Shown here one piece after another: positions 1-10,610 of a stretch of 64,000 bases of DNA; within the stretch, counting starts at the first letter, position 1; each line of letters begins with the position of its first letter. The DNA is taken from NCBI GenBank assembly GCA_903870685.1, contig CAIQDX010000008.1:1-64000 (forward strand), written 5' to 3'. The notes beneath the pieces were generated by a model, which searched no databases, was not told where the DNA came from, and saw only the letters and a list, made by a program, of their open reading frames with translations. The position numbers and the translations under genes are program-made. Source of the stretch: an uncultured Chitinophagaceae bacterium. Its GTDB lineage: Bacteria > Bacteroidota > Bacteroidia > Chitinophagales > Chitinophagaceae.

Positions 1-73
1 ACTTAGCTTGTGCATGTGTTGATTGTTGGATGAAGAAAGCAGCAGCAATGATTAAGAAGATTTTCTTTTTCAT
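1..73 (-). CDS. Exported protein, N-terminus only (runs off left edge)
   Basis: An ATG at 71-73 on the minus strand opens a reading frame that stays open to the window edge. The 24 visible residues begin MKKKIFLIIAAAFFIQQ and continue STHAQAK. This is a basic start, a hydrophobic stretch and an HAQ-A type cleavage site, as in Bacteroidota signal peptides. The mature protein is outside the window, so no function can be assigned. It points left, away from the repeat at 203-306. Confidence 0.6.
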   Translation of the reverse strand, partial: MKKKIFLIIAAAFFIQQSTHAQAK

Positions 74-202
74 GTGTTTTGGTGTTTTATTTTTTGGGAA
101 TAGGAAAGGTAGCAGCAAATAGAATAGTTGCAAAACCAATCAGCCATTGCAAACTATTAACTACCGAACAGAAAATATATTTCGCCGAAAAGAGTATAAT
201 TA

Positions 203-306
203 TTTTGTTACCAGCTGTAGAATGCTGTGGCATCGCCTGTTGCGTCGCACTCGTGTACGCTTTGTATTTTATTGAACTTTTGATTTAGTGGTGTAAATAC
301 CAACGA
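203..306 (+). repeat. Dispersed intergenic repeat, copy 1 (long form)
   Basis: The core TTGCGTCGCAC is at 240-250, followed by tcGTGTACG. The upstream box TTTTGTTACCAGCTG starts at 203, about 35 bases before the core. The downstream part (tttgtattttattgaac) continues into GGTGTAAATACC at 290-301, which can fold as a small hairpin. That extension is shared only with the copy at 7184-7290. Together with the leader of the left-edge gene it fills the 74-323 gap. A 69-residue plus-strand frame across it (79-288) looks non-coding. Confidence 0.75.
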
Positions 307-323
307 AGTCAAAAGTTTTAATA

Positions 324-839
324 TTAAGTATCACGCTTAATTATTTCATTGCCTTTTGCTTTACTTTTCTTTATACGCTTAATGCATTCATCCAAGAGAG
401 TTTTCGCTTTTTCGTTTTTCGAGTCGTTCTCAATGGCTTTTTTGAAATAGTATATTGCAATGCTATCATTAATATGACCATAATTAATACCAATATTCTG
501 ATATGCTTTTGACACCCTATAATTTAAACTTATTGATTTAAGATAATCTTGAATAGCTAAATTCATATTTAATAGCATAGAGTATGAATATCCCCTGTTA
601 TAATAGTATTTCCCGTTTGTAGTATCGAATTCTATTAGCTTGCTATATAAAATAATAGCATTTGAATATTCATCTTTCTGATATGCCAAATCTGCAATAG
701 ATTCCAACTTTTTTAGATTATTTTGATTCCAAACTAAAGAGTCCTGGGAATTCCAAATTTCTTTAAAATTTTTATCTTTTTGGCTTTTGCAAGATATTGT
801 CATGATAAATAAAATCAAGAATAGAACATATTGCTTCAT
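324..839 (-). CDS. TPR-repeat lipoprotein
   Basis: This encodes 171 residues. Residues 1-16 form a hydrophobic lipoprotein signal ending in TIS-C with the lipid-accepting Cys at 17, so the protein is probably anchored in a membrane facing the periplasm or surface. From about residue 45 to 150 there are three tetratricopeptide-like helical pairs (for example YYYNRGYSYSMLLNMNLAI and YQNIGINYGHINDSIAIYY), followed by a lysine-rich tail. TPRs mediate protein-protein contacts; the partner is unknown. The gene stands alone between a dispersed repeat at its 3' side and a 314-base gap at its 5' side. It resembles the small secreted gene at 7343-7807 in style and in lying next to the same long repeat form. 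Confidence 0.7.
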   Translation of the reverse strand: MKQYVLFLILFIMTISCKSQKDKNFKEIWNSQDSLVWNQNNLKKLESIADLAYQKDEYSNAIILYSKLIEFDTTNGKYYYNRGYSYSMLLNMNLAIQDYLKSISLNYRVSKAYQNIGINYGHINDSIAIYYFKKAIENDSKNEKAKTLLDECIKRIKKSKAKGNEIIKRDT

Positions 840-1153
840 TTTTTAAACAATTATAAGTTTTTCAATCTAATCAAAATTCAGCATTTGATTAGTCAGATAA
901 AATTAATTATTTAAAACAATAACTTATGCAATGAAAGTTTCCCTATAAATCGGACAGTTTAAAAAAGCATGTAAGTTTTTCGCCGCTGGGAGTTTTTTCA
1001 TCAATAGCATTTTATATTTTAATACTTTGTAAGAACCAAGTTTACTACTTCCCAACTCCAACTTTCTAAGTGATTAATTTATTTTCTTGTTTTAAAAATG
1101 CTGCACATCTAAACTTTTTGCATGCTACATTTGTTTAGAACATAAATAATTTA
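840..1153. other. Intergenic region between divergent genes
   Basis: These 314 bases separate the TPR lipoprotein gene from ubiX. They presumably hold both promoters. The only motif I can point to is TACATTTG at 1126-1133, which fits the Bacteroidota -7 box (TAnnTTTG) about 20 bases before the ubiX start. No TTTG is at the expected -33 spacing. I see no coding frame, repeat or RNA fold here. Confidence 0.4.
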
Positions 1154-1717
1154 ATGATGCCCAATAAAATTGTTGTTGCCATTACCGGAGCAAGTGGTGC
1201 TGTTTATGCAAAAGTTTTATTGGATAAACTGATGCAGGTTAAAGATCAATGGCATGAATTAAGTGTGGTGATGAGTAACAACGCCAAAGAAGTTTGGCAA
1301 ACAGAATTAAATAATGATGATTATAAAAATTATGATGTAAAATATTTTGAGAAGAATGATTTTAGTGCACCGTTTGCATCAGGTTCGGCAAAATATAATA
1401 TCATGATCGTTGCGCCATGCAGCATGGGAACTTTAGGTAGAATTGGAAGTGGTGTTAGTGATGACCTGATTACAAGAGCTGCCGATGTTGTGTTGAAAGA
1501 AAGAAGAAAATTAATTTTAATGGTAAGAGAAACACCTTATAATTTAATTCATATAAAAAATATGGAAACGGTTACATTGGCAGGTGGCATTATTTGTCCG
1601 GCAACACCATCATTTTATTCGCAACCAAAAACCGTTGAAGATATTGCTGCCACTGTAGTTGACAGAGTTTTAGATTTAGCAGGAATAGACATAAAATGTT
1701 TTCGCTGGGGAAAATAA
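1154..1717 (+). CDS. ubiX: UbiX-type flavin prenyltransferase
   Basis: This flavoprotein-fold enzyme transfers a dimethylallyl group to FMN to make the prenylated flavin used by UbiD-type decarboxylases. The 187-residue length is normal for the family. The N-terminus carries the nucleotide-binding strand-loop VAITGASGA near residues 8-16. Further on are APCSMGTLGRIGSG near residue 91 and LMVRETP near residue 120, both characteristic of UbiX. Two ATGs lie in tandem (1154 and 1157); either may be used. No ubiD partner is adjacent, so its client enzyme must be elsewhere. The gene ends at a bidirectional terminator shared with gcvP. Confidence 0.9.
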   Translation: MMPNKIVVAITGASGAVYAKVLLDKLMQVKDQWHELSVVMSNNAKEVWQTELNNDDYKNYDVKYFEKNDFSAPFASGSAKYNIMIVAPCSMGTLGRIGSGVSDDLITRAADVVLKERRKLILMVRETPYNLIHIKNMETVTLAGGIICPATPSFYSQPKTVEDIAATVVDRVLDLAGIDIKCFRWGK

Positions 1718-1740
1718 TTATTTCAAAAAATTAATTAAAA

Positions 1741-1773
1741 AAAAGCTGATGAAAATTTTCATCAGCTTTTTTA
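1741..1773. terminator. Bidirectional intrinsic terminator (ubiX / gcvP)
   Basis: Positions 1741-1770 are a perfect palindrome with 15-base arms (AAAAGCTGATGAAAA and its complement), with T runs on both strands. It sits between two convergent genes and can stop transcription from either side. Confidence 0.85.
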
Positions 1774-1788
1774 TTGAGAACAATTTAT

Positions 1789-4650
1789 TTATTCTGCATA
1801 ACTGCTAACAGGTTCGCAAGTGCAAATTAAATTTCTATCGCCATGCGTATCATTTACTCTTGCAACACTTGGCCAGAATTTATTTTGAGTAACATAGTAC
1901 AAAGGAAATGCAGCTTGTTGTCTGGTGTATGTATGATTCCATTCATCGGCGCAAATAACAGCTTGTGTATGCGGTGCATTTTTTAAAGCGTTATCTGTTT
2001 TATCAGACTTACCTTCTTCAATTGCTTTTATTTCTTCATAAATAGAAATCAATGCATCGCAAAATCTGTCTAACTCAGCTTTGTCTTCACTTTCTGTTGG
2101 TTCGATCATGATCGTTCCCGGAACGGGGAAGCCCATGGTTGGTGCGTGAAATGCATAATCCATTAAACGTTTGGCAACATCAGATGCTTCAATGCTTGTG
2201 GCAGATTTAAGCGGACGCAGATCAACAATAAACTCATGTGCACAGGTGCCGTTTATTCCGGTATATAAAATTTTATAGTACTTGTCTAATCTTGCACGCA
2301 TATAATTTGCGTTTAAGATTGCATATTCAGTTGCTTTTCTGACACCATCATATCCCAACATTTTTATGTATGCATAACTGATCAATAAAATACTTGCAGA
2401 ACCATAAGGTGCAGAAGAAACAGCAGACGAACTATTCAATGAAACATGACCCGGTAAATGTTTTACTAAATGTTCAGCCACACAAATTGGTCCAACACCC
2501 GGACCGCCGCCGCCATGTGGAATAGCAAATGTTTTATGCAAATTCAAATGACAAACATCAGCACCAATTGTTGCCGGCGATGTTAATCCAACTTGTGCAT
2601 TCATGTTGGCACCATCCATATAAACTTGTCCGCCGAATTGGTGTATTGTTGCACAAATTTCTTTGATGCTTTCTTCAAACACACCATGTGTTGAAGGATA
2701 AGTTACCATCAATGCACCTAATGAATCTTTGTATTGTTCGGCTTTTAATTTTAGATCAGCCACATCAATATGTCCGTCTTCATCACTTTTTACAACCACC
2801 ACTTTCATGCCCGCCATCACTGCACTTGCAGGGTTTGTTCCGTGTGCCGACATAGGAATCAATACAAGATTTTTGTTTGCATTACCATTGGCTTTATGAT
2901 AAGCCATGATGGTTAATAAACCTGCATACTCACCTTGTGCACCACTATTTGGTTGCAAACTGCATGCAGCAAAACCTGTGATCTCACTTAAATATTTTCC
3001 TAACTCATCAATGATTTGCAAATAACCTTCGGCTTGATTTGAAGGAACAAAAGGATGAAGTTTAGAAAACTCAGGCCAAGTAACCGGAATCATTTCAGTA
3101 GCTGCATTTAATTTCATGGTGCAACTACCCAATGTGATCATACTTGTATTGAGTGAAAGATCTTTATTTTCTAATTGTTTTAAATAACGCATCATCTGAC
3201 TTTCGCTGTGATGGATATTAAAAACAGGATGTGATAAATAAGTGGAAGTTCGTTTTGCAAATGATGGAATAGAAATTAATTCATCATCACAATCAAAACT
3301 TACTTCTGCTTCATCTTTTCCTAAAGATTCTGCAAAAACATAAATAATATCCAGCACATCTTTTTGTGATGTTGTTTCATCTAATGCGATGCCGATATGA
3401 TTTGCATCATGATAACGGAAATTAATTTTATGTTTTTCAGCGATCGTTTTAATTTTTTCAGCATCTGCTTTTATAACGATAGTATCGAAATAATGTTTGT
3501 TACTATTTTCAAAACCAATCGCACTTAATTCGTTCGATAAAGTTTGTGTAAGCAATGCAACACGTTGCGCAATTTTTTTCAAACCGTCGGGACCATGATA
3601 GACTGCATACATCGCAGCCATATTTGCCAACAATGCCTGAGCCGTACAAATATTACTTGTTGCTTTTTCGCGTTTAATATGTTGCTCTCTTGTTTGCAAA
3701 GCCATACGCAATGCACGTTTGCCTTGTGCATCAATACTAACACCAATTAATCTGCCGGGCATACCGCGTTTAAATTCATCTTTTGTTGCAAAGAAAGCAG
3801 CATGTGGTCCGCCAAAACCAAGTGGCACACCAAAACGTTGTGCAGAGCCCAAAGCCACGTCAGCACCGAGTTCTGCAGGAGAAGTTAAAATAGTTAATGC
3901 CAACAGATCTGTTGCCATTACAACAAAAGCACCAACTGAATGAATTGTTGTAATGAAATTTTTATAATCTTCTATCGAACCATTATCATTTGGATATTGA
4001 ATAATGGCACCAAAATAATTTTCATTAATGGTTGCAGTTTTATAATCACCAAAAACCAATTCAATTCCAATAGGAGTGGCACGAGTTAACAACAAATCTT
4101 TTGTTTGAGGAAATGTTTTTTCATCAACAAAAAATTTAGGCTTTTCAATTTTATCAGTTTTGTTTACATGATGAAACAACATGGCCATTGCTTCTGCAGC
4201 AGCAGTTCCTTCATCCAATAAAGAAGCATTCGCAATTTCTAATCCTGTTAAATCAGTAACCATTGTTTGAAAGTTCAATAAACTTTCCAAACGACCTTGT
4301 GAGATCTCTGCTTGATACGGTGTGTACTGTGTATACCATCCCGGATTTTCAAAAACGTTTCTTAAAATAACACTTGGTGTGATGGTATCGTAATAACCCT
4401 GACCGATATAAGTTTTAAATAATTTATTTTTTGCGGCAACTTGTTTTATTTCTTGCAAGTATTCAAACTCGCTGATGGCTGCTGGTAAATTCAATTCATT
4501 TTTTAAACGGATAGAAGCAGGAACAGTTTTGCTGATTAATTCTTCCATACTTTTTACGCCAATGGTTGCAAGCATTGTTGCTGTATCAGCTTCATTGGGT
4601 CCATTGTGTCTTCTTTGAAATTCGGTGTTTTGTTGTTGAAATAAATTCAT
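1789..4650 (-). CDS. gcvP: Glycine dehydrogenase (decarboxylating), P-protein
   Basis: P-protein of the glycine cleavage system: it decarboxylates glycine with PLP and passes the aminomethyl group to lipoyl-GcvH. At 953 residues it is the fused one-chain form, not the split GcvPA/GcvPB pair. The PLP-binding lysine is K706 in [16 protein letters not shown], and the N-terminal half has the family start FQRRHNGPN. The minus-strand leader shows TAAATTTG (plus 4679-4686), a possible -7 box, but I see no clear -33 box. gcvT and gcvH are not in the window; gcvH may lie just past sprA, as in other Bacteroidota. There is no sign of a glycine riboswitch in the 98-base leader. Confidence 0.97.
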   Translation of the reverse strand: MNLFQQQNTEFQRRHNGPNEADTATMLATIGVKSMEELISKTVPASIRLKNELNLPAAISEFEYLQEIKQVAAKNKLFKTYIGQGYYDTITPSVILRNVFENPGWYTQYTPYQAEISQGRLESLLNFQTMVTDLTGLEIANASLLDEGTAAAEAMAMLFHHVNKTDKIEKPKFFVDEKTFPQTKDLLLTRATPIGIELVFGDYKTATINENYFGAIIQYPNDNGSIEDYKNFITTIHSVGAFVVMATDLLALTILTSPAELGADVALGSAQRFGVPLGFGGPHAAFFATKDEFKRGMPGRLIGVSIDAQGKRALRMALQTREQHIKREKATSNICTAQALLANMAAMYAVYHGPDGLKKIAQRVALLTQTLSNELSAIGFENSNKHYFDTIVIKADAEKIKTIAEKHKINFRYHDANHIGIALDETTSQKDVLDIIYVFAESLGKDEAEVSFDCDDELISIPSFAKRTSTYLSHPVFNIHHSESQMMRYLKQLENKDLSLNTSMITLGSCTMKLNAATEMIPVTWPEFSKLHPFVPSNQAEGYLQIIDELGKYLSEITGFAACSLQPNSGAQGEYAGLLTIMAYHKANGNANKNLVLIPMSAHGTNPASAVMAGMKVVVVKSDEDGHIDVADLKLKAEQYKDSLGALMVTYPSTHGVFEESIKEICATIHQFGGQVYMDGANMNAQVGLTSPATIGADVCHLNLHKTFAIPHGGGGPGVGPICVAEHLVKHLPGHVSLNSSSAVSSAPYGSASILLISYAYIKMLGYDGVRKATEYAILNANYMRARLDKYYKILYTGINGTCAHEFIVDLRPLKSATSIEASDVAKRLMDYAFHAPTMGFPVPGTIMIEPTESEDKAELDRFCDALISIYEEIKAIEEGKSDKTDNALKNAPHTQAVICADEWNHTYTRQQAAFPLYYVTQNKFWPSVARVNDTHGDRNLICTCEPVSSYAE

Positions 4651-4748
4651 AGATATAAGGTTGACCTTTTAGAAAGCGCAAATTTACAACCTATCAACAG
4701 GATATGTGAATGATATTTATTTGTGGGGAAAGGATGTGAAATGATTTA

Positions 4749-5642
4749 TTACGAATCTTCTTTTTTTCTCATTTCATTGCTGGTATGCCGAGAACCATCA
4801 TGACTATAGCCGGGAGGGCCGAATAAATATTTTATTCTTTGCTTGAATGTGATGTTTTTTTGAAATACATCTTTTGCAATTTGATTCCATTCATGAAAAA
4901 CAATATTTACAGCATTCGGGTTTTCCAAATTTTTTGTTAGTCCGTATTTAATGGGCTGATATTTTTCGGCGGGTAATTCTGCCTGAAATGTTCCGAATAA
5001 TTTATCCCACACAATTAAGAACATTCCCATATTCTTATCCAGATATTTTGGATTAGAACCATGATGAACGCGATGATGCGATGGCGTAACCAAAATATAT
5101 TCAAGCCATCCCATTTTATTTATCAATTCGGTATGAACAAAAATTCCATAGATCTGTGTTGCAGAATATATCAAAGCAATATCCATTGGTTTAAATCCTG
5201 CCCATGCAATTGGAATAAAATAAAAGAAACGATATAAAGGTTGAAAAACAGATGATCGGAATCCCACAGAGAAATTAAATTTCTCGGAACTATGGTGTGT
5301 TACATGCGATGCCCAAAAAAAACGTATCTCATGATCGAAACGATGCAACCAGTAATAAACAAAATCTTCAGCGATCACTAAAACTATCCAATAAAGAATA
5401 TTTATTTTCCAAGTAAAAAAAGCATGCGCATAAAAATATTGGAGAATATAAAAATAAACGATGGCACGAAAAGCTAAATCGAGACTACTATTTAATAATA
5501 AGAGATAAATATTAGCAACGGTATCTTTTAAAGTATAAGATTTACGGTGTTGTAAATGGGTTAGTAATATTTCCAAAACAATAATGCCTATATAAAACGG
5601 TGTAGAAATATATAACAACCATTCTTGCCTGATGTCGTTCAT
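4749..5642 (-). CDS. Fatty acid hydroxylase / sterol desaturase family protein
   Basis: This 297-residue integral membrane di-iron enzyme has four or five hydrophobic segments (about 12-28, 45-70, 80-98, 135-170). The histidine clusters that bind the two irons are H100-RFD-H104, H113-VT-HH117 and HH190-RV-HH194, matching the family pattern. Members hydroxylate or desaturate lipids using oxygen; the exact substrate cannot be told from sequence. Carotenoid hydroxylases and alkylglycerol monooxygenase-like enzymes belong to the same superfamily. It is divergent from the cysteine-cluster gene at 5719 with only 76 bases between, so their promoters overlap. Confidence 0.88.
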   Translation of the reverse strand: MNDIRQEWLLYISTPFYIGIIVLEILLTHLQHRKSYTLKDTVANIYLLLLNSSLDLAFRAIVYFYILQYFYAHAFFTWKINILYWIVLVIAEDFVYYWLHRFDHEIRFFWASHVTHHSSEKFNFSVGFRSSVFQPLYRFFYFIPIAWAGFKPMDIALIYSATQIYGIFVHTELINKMGWLEYILVTPSHHRVHHGSNPKYLDKNMGMFLIVWDKLFGTFQAELPAEKYQPIKYGLTKNLENPNAVNIVFHEWNQIAKDVFQKNITFKQRIKYLFGPPGYSHDGSRHTSNEMRKKEDS

Positions 5643-5718
5643 TTGATTCTGTTATCTTTGATGCTGTTGCAAAGAAACAATAACTGAGTGAAATTTTTAT
5701 CAACTGATATTTTTTAAC

Positions 5719-6201
5719 ATGTCCGAAATAAAATTAGATAACTGGGAGAAAAGAAGTGCCGAGCATGAAAAGCAATACAAGCAATTCCTTCAACGCGCCA
5801 ATAAAAATAAAGTTCTGAAAGTATTGCCAGAACTGCATGAGGAAGCTTTCAGTAAAATTGATTGTTTAGAATGTGCCAATTGTTGCAAAGGGTATTCGCC
5901 CAGATTTAAAACACCCGATATAAAACGCATCAGCAAATATTTGGGAATGAAGGAAGGTGATTTCATTGAAAAATATTTAGACCTTGATAAAGAGGGTGAT
6001 TATGTTACAAAAAATTCTCCTTGTCCTTTTTTAGGAAGCGATAATTATTGTAGCATTTACGATCATCGTCCCGGCGACTGTGCAAGATTTCCTTACACTG
6101 ATGAAGATGTTATTTTAAAACGACCGTTAATTACTTTAAAGAATTCTGGTTTTTGTCCGGCGGTTTATTATGTACTGGAGAGATTAATAAAAATTAAGTA
6201 G
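5719..6201 (+). CDS. YkgJ-type cysteine cluster protein
   Basis: This 160-residue protein contains eight cysteines: C49, C52, C55, C56 (CLECANCC), then C102, C111, C121 and C146. That spacing fits the YkgJ/CxxCxxCC family, thought to bind zinc or an iron-sulfur cluster. No enzymatic role is established for the family. A charged helical N-terminus (1-45) precedes the cluster and there is no signal peptide, so it is cytoplasmic. Its last 8 bases overlap the 3' end of the convergent metallo-hydrolase gene. Confidence 0.8.
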   Translation: MSEIKLDNWEKRSAEHEKQYKQFLQRANKNKVLKVLPELHEEAFSKIDCLECANCCKGYSPRFKTPDIKRISKYLGMKEGDFIEKYLDLDKEGDYVTKNSPCPFLGSDNYCSIYDHRPGDCARFPYTDEDVILKRPLITLKNSGFCPAVYYVLERLIKIK

Positions 6202-7093
6202 TTAATTCCAAGAAAGCAGTCTCCAAATTCATTTTAATGATTTTCATATCATCTTTCCATTCGCCAACATTTGGAACAGAAGTAATTTGCATGATCTCAT
6301 CTTTTGTTTTTCCGGCTTTAATATTATCGTCAACCATTTTTAATAATTGCGAAATATAATTCTGCATTCCTTTCAAATCATCTCTCGATCCAACAACAGC
6401 ATTGTTACTGCCATGACCAAAAACAAAAATAGTATCATTATCAAAAGTGCTTTGTGCTTTGTCTAAAACCGTGATCCAGCTTTTAAAAGAAGCACCTGCT
6501 TTTCTATCAACATAGGGATACATTCTATTAAACATCAGATCGCCGATATGAACAATATTCGAATTTTGAAAATGGATCAATGCATCGCCACTCGTATGTC
6601 CTGCACCAAAATAATGTGCTTTAATTTTTTCTTTACCAATTTTATATTTCCAGGTATCGGTAAAAGTTGTATCCTGAAATAATTGTTTGTCTTCTGATTT
6701 TTGTTCGGCCGCCACACGTTTATAATTACTTAAACAATTTGCATGACCTACAACATGTTCTACTAATCCTTTAAAAGCAATATTTCCACCGGTATGATCG
6801 CCGTGATGATGTGTATTAATTAAAAGTTTAAAAGGATTCGTTGTTTTTGTTTTTAAATCAGCAATTAAGTGATTTGCCTGATCAGGAAATTCTGTATCGA
6901 TCACAACAATTCCTTCATCACTTAAATAAAACATGATGGTGCCGCCTTTCTCGTTAAAGATGCCAATATTATTGCGCAGCATGGTTATTTTGTAAGCAGG
7001 CTGTTGTAACAATGCAGCAATTAAATCTTTTGGAGCTAATGCTAATAATCCGGCAGATAATCCTGCGTTGCGTAAAAAGTAGCGACGTTGCAT
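6194..7093 (-). CDS. Exported MBL-fold metallo-hydrolase
   Basis: This 299-residue metallo-beta-lactamase-fold hydrolase has the zinc motif H95-x-H97-x-D99-H100 in NTHHHGDHTGGN. A later GAGHTSGD histidine and FGHGSNN complete the metal site. The N-terminus QRRYFLRNAG followed by a hydrophobic stretch looks like a twin-arginine signal, so it is probably exported folded. The overall pattern resembles the quinoprotein-relay-like or SoxH-like periplasmic hydrolases; the substrate is unknown. It converges on the YkgJ-type gene with an 8-base overlap and no visible terminator. Confidence 0.85.
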   Translation of the reverse strand: MQRRYFLRNAGLSAGLLALAPKDLIAALLQQPAYKITMLRNNIGIFNEKGGTIMFYLSDEGIVVIDTEFPDQANHLIADLKTKTTNPFKLLINTHHHGDHTGGNIAFKGLVEHVVGHANCLSNYKRVAAEQKSEDKQLFQDTTFTDTWKYKIGKEKIKAHYFGAGHTSGDALIHFQNSNIVHIGDLMFNRMYPYVDRKAGASFKSWITVLDKAQSTFDNDTIFVFGHGSNNAVVGSRDDLKGMQNYISQLLKMVDDNIKAGKTKDEIMQITSVPNVGEWKDDMKIIKMNLETAFLELTT

Positions 7094-7183
7094 AAAATTT
7101 ATTTTTTATTGAATTGTAAGTTAGAAAAAACTTGCTTGAAACAAATAATTATTATACTAACAGAATAAAAACAGTTTTGTTTA

Positions 7184-7290
7184 TTTTTTGTTGACCAACT
7201 TTTGAAATTCTATTGAACTGTGGTTGCGTCGCACACTTGTACGATTTGGTTTTTATTCAACTTATTTCGTGGTGAAAACACCGATTAAGG
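7184..7290 (+). repeat. Dispersed intergenic repeat, copy 2 (long form)
   Basis: The core TTGCGTCGCAC is at 7224-7234, followed by acTTGTACG. The upstream box TTTTTTGTTGACCAAC is near 7184-7199. The downstream part runs gtttttattcaac and then GGTG-AAAA-CACC at 7271-7282, a hairpin equivalent to that of copy 1. It occupies the divergent gap between the metallo-hydrolase and the small secreted gene. Confidence 0.8.
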
Positions 7291-7342
7291 CGAATTAATA
7301 TAACTTGGTATATTATATCCTTAAATTAAGTAACAATACTTT

Positions 7343-7807
7343 ATGAAAACAATTGCATTACTTATCCTTTTCGTTTTGAACTTGCCGTCCTATTCTCAGA
7401 AAATCGATTATGCAAAAATTCGTAATAGTCTAACTTCAATAACCTGTGGTAAAAATGATACTTTAACAGTTATTACAGCTAAACAAAAACTGGAGTCTCT
7501 TGATACAAATAGCATAAACAAAAATTTATATCTTTATTACAGTGACTTAGCCACAAGTTATTTATTGGTTTATATGCGTAATAAAGACAGTGTGTTTCTT
7601 TTTAGGTCAATTGAAAATTATAAGAAATCACTGTTCCATAAATCAAACTATCCCAAAGCATATTGGCAACTTTCCTTTTGTTATTATTTTTTACTTGGGG
7701 ATTGTGATAACGGTAAATATTATCTAATCAGATATAAAAAAGTAGAAAAGCAAAAGTATTGGGATATGGAACAAATTAAAATGTTAATATCAAAATGTGA
7801 AAAATAA
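7343..7807 (+). CDS. Small secreted protein, TPR-like
   Basis: This 154-residue protein opens with MKTIALLILFVLNLPSYSQ, a clear signal peptide with cleavage after SYS. The body is helical; residues about 65-145 (LYYSDLATSYLLVY, then NYKKSLFHKSNYPKAYWQLSF) look like one or two degenerate TPR units. I do not recognise a named family. Together with the 324-839 gene it is one of two small exported helical proteins that border the long form of the dispersed repeat. It is followed by a terminator at about 7893. Confidence 0.6.
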   Translation: MKTIALLILFVLNLPSYSQKIDYAKIRNSLTSITCGKNDTLTVITAKQKLESLDTNSINKNLYLYYSDLATSYLLVYMRNKDSVFLFRSIENYKKSLFHKSNYPKAYWQLSFCYYFLLGDCDNGKYYLIRYKKVEKQKYWDMEQIKMLISKCEK

Positions 7808-7892
7808 ATGCACTTTATTTTTTTAATGTTTTGTTTCACATCTTCTTGAAACGTAGTAAACACAGCCATTTCAACCGATCATAGAAATAAAA

Positions 7893-7918
7893 AACCCGCC
7901 ATGCAGCGGGATTTTTTA
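7893..7918. terminator. Intrinsic terminator (bidirectional)
   Basis: The hairpin is CCCGC (7895-7899), loop CATGCA, GCGGG (7906-7910), with an A run before and a T run after. It sits between the convergent small secreted gene and the aconitase gene. Confidence 0.85.
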
Positions 7919-7940
7919 TTTATTTTTTAAACTTACTTTT

Positions 7941-10211
7941 TTAAATATTAGCAACTTGTTTGCGAATAATATTTAATGCAGCACCTGCTTTAAACCATTC
8001 GATCTGTTGTTGATTGTAAGTATGGTTAACAGTAATTTCTTCTTTACTGCCATCTTTATGATTCAACACAAGTGTTAATGATTTTCCGGGAGTAAATGTT
8101 GTTAAACCAATTACATCAATCGTATCATCTTCCTGAATTTTATCGTAATCATTTTTGTCGGCAAAAGTTAATGCTAACATTCCCTGTTTCTTTAAATTAG
8201 TTTCATGAATACGCGCAAAAGATTTAGTCAACACCACACGAACACCTAAGAAACGTGGTTCCATTGCAGCATGTTCTCTCGAACTTCCTTCGCCATAATT
8301 TTCATCACCAACAACAATAGTTCCAATACCTGCAGCTTTGTAAGTACGCTGTGTTGCAGGTACGGCGCCGTATTCGCCGGTTAATTCATTTTTGATATTG
8401 TCAGTTTTTTCGTTGAAAAAATTAACCGCACCAATCAACATGTTGTTAGAAATATTATCTAAATGTCCGCGGAACTTTAACCATGGACCAGCCATAGAAA
8501 TATGATCGGTGGTACATTTTCCTTTTGCTTTAATTAAAAGTTTCAAACCTTTCAGATCTGTTTTTTCCCATTCAGCAAACGGTGCTAATAATTGTAAACG
8601 TTTAGAATCGGGTGAAACATTTACAGTAACATTTTTTCCATCGGCAGCAGGAGCTTGATAGCCTGCATCTTCAACAGCAAAACCTTTTTTTGGTAATTCA
8701 TCACCATGAGGTGCATCTAGTTTTACTTGTTCACCTTTTGCATTTGTTAAAGTATCAGTAATTGGATTGAAAGATAGATCTCCTGCAATTGCAATGGCAG
8801 CAACCATTTCAGGCGATGCAACAAAAGCATAAGTGTTTGGATTACCATCGGCACGTTTTGCAAAATTTCTATTGAAAGAATGAACGATGGTATTCTTTTC
8901 TTTTTTCTCTGCACCAACTCTGTCCCACATTCCAATACATGGTCCGCATGCATTTGTAAAAATTGTTGCGTTTAGATCAGTAAATGTTTTTAATAAACCA
9001 TCACGATCAGCAGTATAACGAACTTGTTCAGAACCCGGATTAATTCCGAATTCAGCTTTCGTTACCAAACCTTTTGCAATGGCTTGCTGAGCGATTGATG
9101 CAGCACGACTTAAATCTTCATAAGAAGAATTTGTGCATGAACCAATTAATCCCCATTCAACTTTTAAAGGCCAATTATTTTTTGCAGCTTCTTCTTTCAT
9201 TTTAGAAACAGGAGTTGCTAAATCGGGGGTGAATGGTCCGTTTAAATGTGGTTCTAACTCATTCAAATTAATTTCAATTAGTTCATCAAAATATTTTGAA
9301 GGATCGGCATAAACTTCATCATCAGCATTCAAATATTTTTTAACTGAATCAGCAGCAGCAGCAACATCGGCGCGACCTGTAGCAGATAAATAACGACTGA
9401 TGCTATCATCATATCCAAACGTTGAAGTAGTTGCGCCAATCTCTGCACCCATATTACAAATAGTTCCTTTACCTGTTGCACTTAATGATGCAGCACCTTC
9501 ACCAAAATATTCAACAATAGCACCGGTACCACCTTTTACAGTTAAAATACCTGCAACTTTTAAAATGATATCTTTCGGTGCAGCCCATCCACTTAATTTT
9601 CCGGTAAGTTTTATACCAATTAATTTAGGCCATTTTAATTCCCATGGTAATCCTGCCATCACATCACAAGCATCAGCACCACCAACACCAATCGCAACCA
9701 TTCCTAATCCACCGGCATTTACCGTGTGAGAATCAGTGCCGATCATCATTCCACCAGGGAAAGCATAATTTTCTAACACTACCTGATGAATAATTCCTGC
9801 ACCGGGTTTCCAAAAACCAATACCATATTTATTCGAAACTGAAGCCAAGAAATCATACACCTCTTTACTTTCGTTATTTGCAAAAGCAAGATCTTTTTCT
9901 GCTCCGTTTTTTGCAGTGATCAAATGATCGCAATGCACTGTTGAAGGAACTGCAACTTTAGGCCGACCAGCCTGCATGAATTGCAGCAAAGCCATTTGTG
10001 CAGTTGCATCCTGCATGGCAACGCGATCCGGAGCAAAATCAACATACGATTTTCCTCTTTCAAAATTCTGTAATTGCATATCGTTGTGCAAATGAGCAAA
10101 CAATATTTTTTCAGACAATGTTAACGGACGACCCAATGTTTTGCGAGCTGCATCTACTTTTGCGGGCATTTGGGCATATACCTTTTTGATCATTTCAATA
10201 TCAAAAGCCAT
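7941..10211 (-). CDS. acn: Aconitate hydratase
   Basis: Aconitase isomerises citrate to isocitrate in the TCA cycle. The 756-residue protein has the three [4Fe-4S] ligands C359 (IGSCTNSS), C422 and C425 (ACGPC). It also has the C-terminal swivelling-domain motif [10 protein letters not shown]. Length and motifs match the mitochondrial-type (AcnA-like) aconitases of Bacteroidota rather than AcnB. The minus-strand leader has TAAATTTG (plus 10264-10271), a possible -7 box about 55 bases before the ATG. No other TCA gene is next to it. Confidence 0.97.
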   Translation of the reverse strand: MAFDIEMIKKVYAQMPAKVDAARKTLGRPLTLSEKILFAHLHNDMQLQNFERGKSYVDFAPDRVAMQDATAQMALLQFMQAGRPKVAVPSTVHCDHLITAKNGAEKDLAFANNESKEVYDFLASVSNKYGIGFWKPGAGIIHQVVLENYAFPGGMMIGTDSHTVNAGGLGMVAIGVGGADACDVMAGLPWELKWPKLIGIKLTGKLSGWAAPKDIILKVAGILTVKGGTGAIVEYFGEGAASLSATGKGTICNMGAEIGATTSTFGYDDSISRYLSATGRADVAAAADSVKKYLNADDEVYADPSKYFDELIEINLNELEPHLNGPFTPDLATPVSKMKEEAAKNNWPLKVEWGLIGSCTNSSYEDLSRAASIAQQAIAKGLVTKAEFGINPGSEQVRYTADRDGLLKTFTDLNATIFTNACGPCIGMWDRVGAEKKEKNTIVHSFNRNFAKRADGNPNTYAFVASPEMVAAIAIAGDLSFNPITDTLTNAKGEQVKLDAPHGDELPKKGFAVEDAGYQAPAADGKNVTVNVSPDSKRLQLLAPFAEWEKTDLKGLKLLIKAKGKCTTDHISMAGPWLKFRGHLDNISNNMLIGAVNFFNEKTDNIKNELTGEYGAVPATQRTYKAAGIGTIVVGDENYGEGSSREHAAMEPRFLGVRVVLTKSFARIHETNLKKQGMLALTFADKNDYDKIQEDDTIDVIGLTTFTPGKSLTLVLNHKDGSKEEITVNHTYNQQQIEWFKAGAALNIIRKQVANI

Positions 10212-10383
10212 AATTAAGATTTTAAATTTATAATACTTTGAAATAAACGGATTTTTTGTGCTGCAAATTTACAGCAAAACAAAAGGCGGTGTAAAACTGA
10301 TTTAAACTTTTCTTAGAATAATTTGTTCTAATTTGCAAATGATTACAACTGCAACCCCCAAGTAGTATATTAAAATATAATTT

Positions 10384-10605
10384 ATGAAAAAATTTCGCGA
10401 AATAATTGAAATGCAGGCATTCGGGGTTTGTTCTGCCATTGGCGACAGATTAGGCGTAGCCTCTTCCCGAATTAGAATGTGGTTTATTTATATTTCCTTT
10501 TTAACCATGGGATCGCCTGTGATTATTTATATGATTCTTGTATTTACAAGAAACATTAAAAATTATATTTTGGCTGCAAGAAGAAATCCGTTGAGGGATT
10601 TATAA
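10384..10605 (+). CDS. PspC-domain small membrane protein
   Basis: This 73-residue protein is essentially one PspC domain: a short amphipathic start, FGVCSAIGDRLGVASSRIR, then a hydrophobic segment (about residues 34-54) and a basic tail. PspC domains occur in envelope-stress regulators and in stand-alone small membrane proteins. No pspA or pspB lies nearby, so a stress role is only a guess. The stop codon is six bases before the first arm of the 31-base inverted repeat. Confidence 0.72.
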   Translation: MKKFREIIEMQAFGVCSAIGDRLGVASSRIRMWFIYISFLTMGSPVIIYMILVFTRNIKNYILAARRNPLRDL

Positions 10606-10610
10606 GAAGG

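Noticed and set aside
79-288. 69-residue plus-strand frame at the left edge
   Set aside because: It crosses repeat copy 1, has no conserved domain or sensible start, and its composition looks like non-coding sequence.
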